Made by a program: the position numbers and the translations under genes
Shown here: positions 1 through 9,400 of the stretch, piece by piece
Layout of the letters: each line of letters opens with the position of its first letter
Numbering within the stretch: the stretch's first letter is position 1
The notes under the pieces: model-generated
What the model was told of the DNA's origin: nothing
Database searches by the model: none
The model's input: the letters and a program-made list of their open reading frames with translations, nothing else
NCBI RefSeq assembly: GCF_000224145.3
Contig: NC_020166.2
Span: forward strand, 739,111-803,110
DNA from: Ciona intestinalis
Taxonomy: Eukaryota > Chordata > Ascidiacea > Phlebobranchia > Cionidae
Length of the DNA stretch: 64,000 bases
Direction: 5' to 3'

Positions 1-419
1 AGTTTTTAGTTTATGTGCCTNTAAGTTTTATGTGCTCTAACGTCTAGCCAATCAGCGCTGCCCGCATCACTCGGGTTTGGCTTACTTCCTTGGTTTCCTA
101 TACGTCCTTTAGTTGTAGTTGCATTGACTTTAAGTTTAGTATGCACGTTTAGTTTACAGCCAGCTTTATATATTCGCTTTAAGTTTATCGTTTCACCAAT
201 TATTCTTTCCTATTCCAGATGTATAAGTTATTAAATCCAAAATGATGGTATCATATTAATAGCCGCAAACAGTTTGTAAGTACTTTGTTGTTCCTTTAAC
301 GTTGCGTTATTTAATCGTTCTTATTTTGTTATACAGAAAACCATCCGTTAATAAACAAATCAAAAGGGATGCGTTGTCTAATGCGGCAACAATAAAGGAA
401 ATTAACTGTCATAGAAGCT
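1..419. other. Gene-free left edge
   Basis: AT-rich sequence with one ambiguous base at position 21. I see no exon with plausible splice sites, no RNA gene and no recognisable repeat. A distal exon or UTR of a gene lying to the left cannot be excluded. Confidence 0.4.
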
Positions 420-1617
420 TGGCGGTTATAGTGAGTAATAATTATATGATTGCGAGTAATAATTAATAATTATGTGATTGAGAGTAATAATTATGTGATT
501 GTGAGTAATAATTATGTGATTGTGAGTAATAATTATATGATTGTGAGTAATAATTATGTGATTGTGAGTAATAATTATGTGATTGTGAGTAATAATTATG
601 TGATTTTCGGGTAATAATTATGTGATTGTGAGTAATATTTATGTGATTGTGAGTAATAATTATGTGATTGTGAGTAATAATTATGTGATTGTGAGTAATA
701 ATTATGTGATTGTGAGTAATAATTATGTGATTGTTGGTAATAATTTTGTGATTGTGAGTAATAATTATGTAATGGTGAGTAATAATTACGTGATTGTGAG
801 TAATAATTTCGTGATTGTGAGTAATAATTATGTGATTGTGAGTAATAATTTAGTGATTGTGAGTAATAATTATGTGATTGTGAGTAATAATTATGTGATT
901 GTGGGTAATAATTATGTGATTTTCGGGTAATAATTATGTGATCGTGAGTAATAATTATGTGATTGTGAGTAATAATTATGTGATTGTGAGTAATAATTAT
1001 GTGATTGTGTGATTGTGAGTAATAATTATGTGATTGTGAGTAATAATTATGTGATTGTGAGTAATAATTATGTGATTGTTCGGTAATAATTATGTGATTG
1101 TGAGTAATATTTATGTGATTGTGAGTAATAATTATGTGATTGTGAGTAATAATTATGTGATTGTGAGTAATAATTATGTGATTGTGAGTAATAATTATGT
1201 GATTGTTGGTAATAATTTTGTGATTGTGAGTAATAATTATGTAATGGTGAGTAATAATTACGTGATTGTGAGTAATAATTTCGTGATTGTGAGTAATAAT
1301 TATGTGATTGTGAGTAATAATTTAGTGATTGTGAGTAATAATTATGTGATTGTGAGTAATAATTATGTGATTGTGGGTAATAATTATGTGATTGTGGGTA
1401 ATAATTATGTGATCGTGAGTAATAATTATGTGATTGTGAGTAATAATTATGTGATTGTGAGTAATAATTATGTGATTGTGATGTGAGTAATAATTATGTG
1501 ATTGTGAGTAATAATTATGTGATTGTGAGTAATAATTATGTGATTGTGGGTAATAATTATGTGATTTTGAGTAATAATTATGTGTTTGTGAGTAATAATT
1601 ATGTCATTGTGAGTAAT
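420..1617. repeat. 21-bp minisatellite with ~472-bp higher-order repeat
   Basis: About 57 head-to-tail copies of a 21-bp unit (consensus gtgattgtgagtaataatta plus t). Distinctive variant units (agtaatattt, ttggtaataatttt, a tacgtg unit, a tttcgtg unit, a tttagtg unit) recur in the same order 472 bp apart: agtaatattt at 631 and 1103, ttgg at 734 and 1206. So a block of more than 350 bp was itself duplicated. Because 21 is a multiple of three, the array reads through as a V-I-V-S-N-N-Y heptad over long stretches. There is no flanking gene structure, so I do not call it coding. Confidence 0.97.
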
Positions 1618-2128
1618 GTCCACAGTTTACGGGCATATTGTGATCTTTGCTATAATCCGTTGATGTGGTTAAACCACACCACGCGCCTGGCTAAAGCAGT
1701 ACCCAACTCACAAGGAGAGTAAAAGTCATGTCGTCTTGAGTTTAACATTTACACTGTTTGATTGACACTCTCACCCACACCTAATTTCCATCGCATGTTT
1801 TAACAACTATCGCTTTGCTGTTTATTCCCTTCTTTTTGTTGTGTAAATAATTGGGTCTTCGCCATCGTTTCAAAGAGATAAATAAAAGTTATGTATTAAT
1901 TAATTATCCGTGAGGGAAGAACAAATAAGTTTCGTTTATTCAGGTTTTCAGTGTTTTAATAGCCGGAATATGAACATCGACAACAAGAGAGCAATAATAA
2001 AAACATGCCGGACAGTTAAAGGGAAATACTTCGGTTATGTCAGTGGAACATTTTTCTGCCATAACAAAAAAAAGGAAAAGAAATATCGTTTATTAAACTA
2101 AATGATCACATATACTGAAATACTACTG

Positions 2129-2332
2129 TACTGTGGGGTGGGGTCCAACATTTTTCGTACGAAATACCCGATTATTCTGATCTTGTTTTAAACAATTACC
2201 AACGGTCTATATGTGAGTTCTGAGGATATGGTTTTATAATTCTTTGAATATTCTTCGTTTACTACCAAATGGGTCGAGAAAATAGAATGGAAAGGTGTCC
2301 CATTTTCCCCACCTTACTATATATACAAATAC
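2129..2332 (+). mobile_element. MITE, family A (TA-flanked, ~195 bp)
   Basis: Leftmost copy of the dominant repeat of this window. Family features: imperfect terminal inverted repeats (5' tatagtagggtggggaagat, 3' complement ending ccccaccctactata), a core with atcctgatcgtgttttaaac and caacggtctatgggagtcgt, then actaccaaatgggacgagaa. Ends sit at TA dinucleotides and there is no coding capacity. It resembles the MITE class described from Ciona (Cimi-type), but I could not check the name. Here + means the half containing 'agcacataatat' is on the left. Confidence 0.85.
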
Positions 2333-3022
2333 TTCAGTTTGTCATCAATATTAACCTTCATCTGTTTTATTTTGTGGCCATAACTGGTCTCACATATAAT
2401 ACTATAAGATGAATTGTTGTTACAACTGAAACAATCAGCATAGCAACATTCATAACAGTAAAGTCCCCACCGTATATATTTGTTACGGCATCAAAAGGAG
2501 GGTATTGCAGAAATAGGATAAGCAAATCGAGTAGAATGGTAATAAAACAATATAGTTTTCCAAAGTATTTCTCTGGGAACGTTGTCAGCATAAAGGCAGT
2601 GTTGCCGCCGTGCAAGAATGACCGAAACACAACTTGCAAGAAGAATGAAACAAACTATAAAGGTAGCATTGGTACAAGGACCTTATGGAACACAATTGAA
2701 AACTTCGTTTTAGTAGTCTCTGGACTCTCCTATCCTATGTTGCAAATGTCGAGTAATCGTGTTATTACCACTAACACTAACAATTTCGAGAAAAGAAAAG
2801 CAAAAACGGTAAAAATTTGACTTTTCAAATTCAGTCAAAATACCAGTATTGAACAAAAAGTGATGTATCTGCATAATTATTATTATTTGTTTGCCTATAT
2901 ATAGTTTCCAAAAACGAAAATTAGTGTACATAAATTCGTAAAGAATACGTATACTCGTTAATGAAAGGACATGTTCATTATAGGAGTTGTATAGCGTGAA
3001 TACACTTTAAACGCAATCGTAC

Positions 3023-3072
3023 AGTTGACCACGGCCTACTAGAGATATCTCTCTAGTAGGCCGTGAGTTGAC
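3023..3072. repeat. Perfect hairpin flanked by 7-bp direct repeat
   Basis: Positions 3030-3045 (cacggcctactagaga) and 3050-3065 are exact reverse complements around a tatc loop, giving a 16-bp perfect stem. The heptamer agttgac lies directly on both sides (3023-3029 and 3066-3072) in the same orientation, like a target-site duplication around a tiny fold-back insertion. Confidence 0.85.
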
Positions 3073-3479
3073 AATCAAAAGTAACAAACACAACGTCAGA
3101 TTTTAATCTAAATATATTCAACTTGAAATTTCGCCTCAGGATCCAAAATCAAATTTTTGACGTTGCGTGTCGGTTGGTGCAAACGTTAATAAAGTTCATT
3201 TTGCCTAGAGGGTCGGATTGGCATAAATAGAAGAAACAAGATACGCAACTATTGCCTTTAAATTGGACGTATTTGTATTTGGAGAATACGTTATTATGGA
3301 AGATATATATTGTCAGAATGTCAGATCATTTGGGGCATTTAGTTAAGTTATATCGGTTTAAAGTTACACGAGATAGCTAAGTTTTTAATCTAGTTTTTAA
3401 CTTTTTAAATTTAAATTTGTTACATTGCTGTTAAGTTAGCAAGTTTAAGAATACACAGGGTTAACTGGACTTGTTTAAA

Positions 3480-6400
3480 ATGTTGCTAAAAGCTCTCGCA
3501 GTATTTTCTTTGCTGTTGTCATTAGGTTCTTGTGACCACCCTGGGGTTCGTGTCAAAGGAGACTCGGCTTTGTATAACTTCGGTAAGAGGAATAACATTA
3601 CATAAACATACTTTTTAAAATGTCGTTACGCACGGCTTTTTTTTCCAATTACACTTTAGTTTGTTTTAATTCAACACAATTAAATAATATATTGTATTGT
3701 AAGTTTATCAGCCACGCTTTATCTGTGTTTAACGATTAGAAAAGCAAAATATGAACCACCTTACAACGATATAGATGACTGGAGACACCAAACTGAGAAT
3801 AATAAATGATATATTAACATGATATAGTACATGGGGGGAAATAGGACAACTTTTCATTCAATTTTCTCGTCCCATTTGGTTGTAAATAAGGAACTTTCAA
3901 AGAATTATAAAACTGTATCTTCACGACTCCCATAGACCGTTGTTAATTGTTTAAAACACGATCAAGATATTTGGATATTATGTGCTACAGGTGCCCCATC
4001 TTACCCCAGCCTACTATATAATATTACTAATAACGTCTTACTCTTATTTCGCAGTGAAAGACCTAATCGTCAGCTATGTGGAAAGCAACGCCAGACTCAA
4101 CTTTAGCGATGTTCAACACGATTACAATGTTGGATCAGACACTTATACGTACGCCCTTACCAAGTAAGGAAATTATATTAGCGGCCGGCAGGTTTGCGAA
4201 ATTTATTTTTTTAGTTTATATGATATGCCGGTATTGTTACTTTTTTTACTTTATGGGGAATTAAAGACATTTTATGGCGAGTTTAATCGGTTCAAGGCTC
4301 GACGCTGCCATTTTGCTCCAACCCAGTGGTCACTAATGGGTTGTCCAAATTATCATCCACGCATAAAAAATGAAAAAAATCAAAAAAAAATAATCCTCCA
4401 CAAAGTAACATACATGGTAACTCGTAAACTGACACAAGGTGTTACCACCGTGTTATAACGACTGTCGTTTTCCGGCCACGCGAGGATAAAGTAAGTTACA
4501 TTCAATCATTCATTCATTCATTCATTCATTCAAGACACCCCTAACAACAGTTTCTGTAAAGACACAAATACGAAACGGTAACGATTTTCTTTTAGTGGGA
4601 CGTTGAAACAGCTGAAGGTCGCATATAAGCATTCAGCATGGTAGATCAAAACACTGTACATCAAATATAAAAATGAACAGACCTCTTTTAAGAAATATTT
4701 CATGTTTTCTTTACAGCATTACTGTATCATCGATTGGGATAGGCGCGGCCGGGTTGCATGGCATCTCACCAAACTTCGTTTCATTTTATTCCAAGACATT
4801 AACTCTTAATCTACAAGGAACATACACAGTTTCCTCAGCCAACAGGTACAACCAACAAAATATAGTAAGGTGGAGGGGTGGGACATCTTTTCATTCTATT
4901 TTCTCGTCACATTTGGTAGTAAACAAAGAACATTCAAAGAATTATGAAACCGCATCCTCACGACTCCCATATAGAACGAACAGGATATTTTCGTATTATA
5001 ATTTAAAGTGTCTCGTCTTACCCCATCTTACTATCTAATAACCAAATATCCTGATCGTGTTTTAAACAATTAACGACGGTCTGTAGGAGTCGTGTGGAAA
5101 CAGTTTGATAATTCTTTAACCGATTTTTAGTGTGTTACCCTCAGTTGGACTATTTAAAAAGGGATTAAAAGTATGGACTATCTTACCCCAAACTACTATA
5201 TAGTAGGGTGGGGAAGATGGGACACCTTTAACACATGCTATTTAAATATCCTGATCGTGTTTTAAAGAATTAACAACGGTCTATGGTAGTCGTGAGGACA
5301 AGGTTTTATAATTAATTGAATTTTCTTTTTTTACTATCAAATGAAGCAAGAAAATAGAATGAAAAAGTGTCACATCTTCCCCCATTCTACTGCATATTAT
5401 ATGCGTTTAGTATTTTATATGCTGATGATGTTCAGTTAGTAAAAATGAAATTAACACTGCGGTTTCAGCTTTGTGTCCACCGGAAGCTTATCTGTTACCT
5501 TCGGATCGATCAATATGGCCGAGTTGGTGAGACTGAACAACGTTAATGGTGTTTTTGTGGTAAGTTAATTCATATTATACTGAAATAACGAAATCTTTTA
5601 TAATACATACACGGTTTACACCTATAAAACAATGCAGTTCATGATACAACACGTAGTTAGATTTATAATTATATACGTTTTTATATTCACTTCATAAAAT
5701 GCATGTATTATTTCTATTCCACGTGGTTTAAGTCTTACAGCAATGCCCGTCACGGCCCCTGTTTCGTAACTGCTTGGATGCTTTTTTCGTATCGAAGCTA
5801 GTCGGTCGCGGTCACTGTTTCTCACTTTTTACAGAAGTAACTTAAAATTTATCGACTGCGAAATTTGTGCGAAAACTATAGTTTAGTCGGTCTTAGTCGA
5901 GAATACAATTCATGGTTTTCAAAGCTTCTATATATACATATTAAATTAAAATCCGTATTTATCATTAAAACCTTCTTATGGCAAATATGATATAGTGGTC
6001 TCTATGCTTGGATTTTACCATAGANNNNNNNNNNNNNNNNNNNNNNNNNNNNNNNNNNNNNNNNNNNNNNNNNNCAACGGTCTATAGGAATCGTGTGGAT
6101 ACAGTTTGATAATTTTTTGACCGTTCTTTGTGTGCTACCCGCAGTTGGACTATTTAAAAATAGATTAAAAAATGAACCACCTTACCCTAAAATACTATAT
6201 ATTATATGCGTTTCTATGCTGGTGATGAACAGTTAGTAAATTAACACTGCGGTTTTAGCTTTGTGTCCACCGCAAGCTTATCTGTTACCTTCGGATCGAT
6301 CAATATTGCCGAGTTGGTGAGACTGAACAACGTTAATGGTGTTTTTGTGGTAAGTTAATTCATATTATAATGAAATCTTTTATAATACATACACGGTTTA

Positions 6401-9400
6401 CACCTAAAAACAATGCCGTTCATGATACGACACGTAGTTAGATTTATAATTATGCGTTTTTATATTCACTTCATAAAATGCATGTATTATTTCTATTCCA
6501 CGTGGTTTAAGTCTTACAGCAATGCCCGTCACGGCTCCTGTTTCGTAACTGCTTGGATGCTTCTTTCGTATCGCAGCTATAGTCGGTCGCGGTCACTGTT
6601 TCTCACTTCTTACAGAAGTAACTTAATATTTACCGACTGCGAAATTCGTGCGAAAACTATAGTTTAGTCGGTCTTAGTCGAGAATACAATTCATGGTTTT
6701 CAAAGCTTCTGTATATACATATTTTATTTAAATCCGTATTTATCATTAAAACCTTCTTATGCCAAATATGATAGTGGTCTCTATGCTTTGATTTTACCAT
6801 AGATTTAGATTGACGAATCATTCGCAAGGTGTTTACATATTTTTTCATGCTATAGGCGTCAACTCAACTTTGTAATGTACAACCAACCGGGCAACCTATT
6901 ATTAATGGAATCACACCAACTTTATCAGCGAGTCATACAAGCAATCTTAAAACGATGATTGCAAGTGATTTAAAACAAGCTATTCCATCTACAGTAAGTT
7001 GCTTTAACTATACACGGTTCTGTATAAACATGAATAGATAAGCGCTATATAAAAGTAGTTTTGCGTAAAAAGTATTGGAGGTTCCTGTATAATATATGAA
7101 TATTGCATACAAACACAGGGTGTTCGGAAAATCACTGTGCACTTACAAATTTATGAACAAATATGTTTCAGTAAAGAATTCAGTATAGGTAAATATAAAG
7201 GACAATTTCAATGATGTTGATAGCGACCGCTGTTAGCCTCAAAACGGACTTGAACCCTTCTTAATTTTTCTAAAGACCAAACAGTGACTTCCCAAACACC
7301 CTGCATAACTATATTCCACGTATAACGGTAGGTTGAGTTGTGGTATAGTAGCATGGGAGAAGATGGGACAACTTTTCATTCTATTTTCTCGTCCGATTTG
7401 GCAGTAAACAAAGAACAATCAGAGAAATATAAAACCGTATCATCACGACTTTCATAAACCGTTCCTAATTGTTTAAAACACGATCAGGAGACTTAGAAAT
7501 TATGTGCTAAAGGTGTCCCATGTTCCCCCACCCTACTATATATTTTATACAAAGGTCTGCAACGGCGTCGACGCCTTCTTAAATGGAAACATCAACAGTT
7601 TCGTTGCTACAAGGATTGGTAAGTACAACACCATAATGTTTCTGCATATATAAACTTTCCATAATACAAAAAGCGGTGCCAGTAAAGAATCCTCCTCTGC
7701 TTTATCCAAAACAGTGGTTCCCAAACTGTACAACACTATAGTGGTACGCGAAGGTCTCCCAGGTGGTACGCGAACACCTTATTAAGTTTACACCAAACAA
7801 TCGCGAGGCGTTGCTTTACGCGCGTACTAAGTATTCTTTGCAAACTTATCTATATACTTTAATTCTGCGCGTACGCGAAAATGCATTTTTAGCACCTATT
7901 CTAAACGGTAGTACTATAACCCCTCAATTCTTAACATACTAACCCATATACAGTAACACGTAACTAACAATTCCTAACCACCAAATTATAACAATCCCAA
8001 CCAGGCGAGAATAAAGTCCGCTAAAGTGTTATTCAGCAATTTTAAATTACAGCTGCCGGCTTACCGTTATCCACGACTATAAGTGTTGACATATCAGCGT
8101 ATGGCCCTCCTTCGGTAACCTATGGAAGTCTACAGTTTGGTTTGAATGGAAAATGCTACCAGTGAATGATCCAGGAGTAAGGTAAAGTAATGATAGTAAA
8201 AAAAAACAATTTTCTCTATGTTTTTTAATTTCAAAATTCCGAAACTTTTTTGCCAAAATTTTGTTTTAAATTAAAGCATAAATTTCGCGATTCGGAACGA
8301 AATTGGAAGTTTTTTTTCAGTTTTAAAGGCTAAATACATTGGTGTCCACTCTCCACATACCCTATGTTATCTGCTGCCAACCTCTAAACGTACCAACCAA
8401 CCACTAACTCGTATAAACTGTAACCTCTAACGGTAACCCATATAATTACTGCTCCATGACCCCAAACTAATAACTCTTAACTACTAACCATAAATAGTAT
8501 ATCAAACATTCCAAACAACTTACGGGTCCCTTTAATTAGTGCGTGTCCGCTATATCCACAATATTCACTATGTCCGCTATGTCCGCTATGTCCGCTTTGT
8601 CCACAATATTCACTGTCCGCTATGTCCGCCATGTTCGCTATGTCCGCTATGTCCACAATATTCACTAGTGGACATGTGGACATACTGAATATATTGTGGA
8701 CATAGCGGACATAGTGAAAATATTGGGCATGCACTAATAAAACTTACTGTTATTGTGGCTTGCGTGACAATCACTTTGTTCTGGTAACAGTAGCAGTTAC
8801 GGACAAAACAGCTCATATTCACATGTCCTAACTTCACTACATTAATACAGCAACAACATATTACTTAAATCTCCCAGCTACTAGATTCTTAAACCTTTTA
8901 ACGTCACAATACACTACTATCATGTACAGTATTGGAATAATGTAAATACACCAACACTACATGCTGTTTATTTTATAGTAAAAAAACGCCTCTTACTGAC
9001 TGACAATTTATCTTTAACTAACTGGTAAGGAATATATAGACTTACAACGTTACACTAATACTATGCCGTACCGGTATAGTTAAAAGTTATAACTGAGTAA
9101 ATGATTGAACTGGACGCTTTCAACGAAAAGCGAGAAAACAAGTCTGCTAAACTTAAGCAGAAAAAGCATGTTGGTGTAATCAACGAAAAGCGAGAATTTA
9201 AAGTCATTTAGATTTTTAACAAGTGCGCATAACTGTTTAATGGAACGCAGTTCCTATAGCAGTACAGCAGTTAACAGCACCGTCGTGTGATTGAATGAAT
9301 CAATCAATGCAACTAACTTGCTTTATCCTTGCGTGGGCGGAAAACGACTTTCCTGTTTCATATCCCGCTTATGGGTTACCACGCATGTAACTCTGTGGGT

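Larger units (their letters stand above)
1618..3479. other. Intergenic stretch upstream of the BPI-like genes
   Basis: Apart from the MITE at 2129-2332 and the hairpin at 3023-3072 I find nothing coding. The last few hundred bases should contain the promoter and 5' UTR of the gene starting at 3480, but no TATA box or other element could be assigned with confidence. Confidence 0.5.
5066..6824 (+). repeat. Local duplication around exon 4, split by an assembly gap
   Basis: The segment 5066-6024 is repeated at 6075-6824 with scattered differences, including a second exon 4 (6259-6349, 91 bp, same phase and splice sites; encoded changes Gly to Ala and Met to Ile). The first copy has a MITE (5199-5393) that the second lacks. 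BPI-like copy 2 has only one exon 4. Two haplotypes of a polymorphic animal placed in tandem around the 50-N gap would give this pattern; a real exon duplication is the alternative. Confidence 0.8.

Noticed and set aside
622..1722. Long open frames of heptad repeats (V-I-V-S-N-N-Y) as a structural protein gene
   Set aside because: The openness follows from the 21-bp repeat unit. There is no credible start, splice structure, signal peptide or unique flanking coding sequence, and the repeat continues outside the frames.
4499..4532. ATTC repeats as an independent microsatellite
   Set aside because: They are the 3' tail of the SINE; similar tails occur at other copies (22811, 52043 complement).
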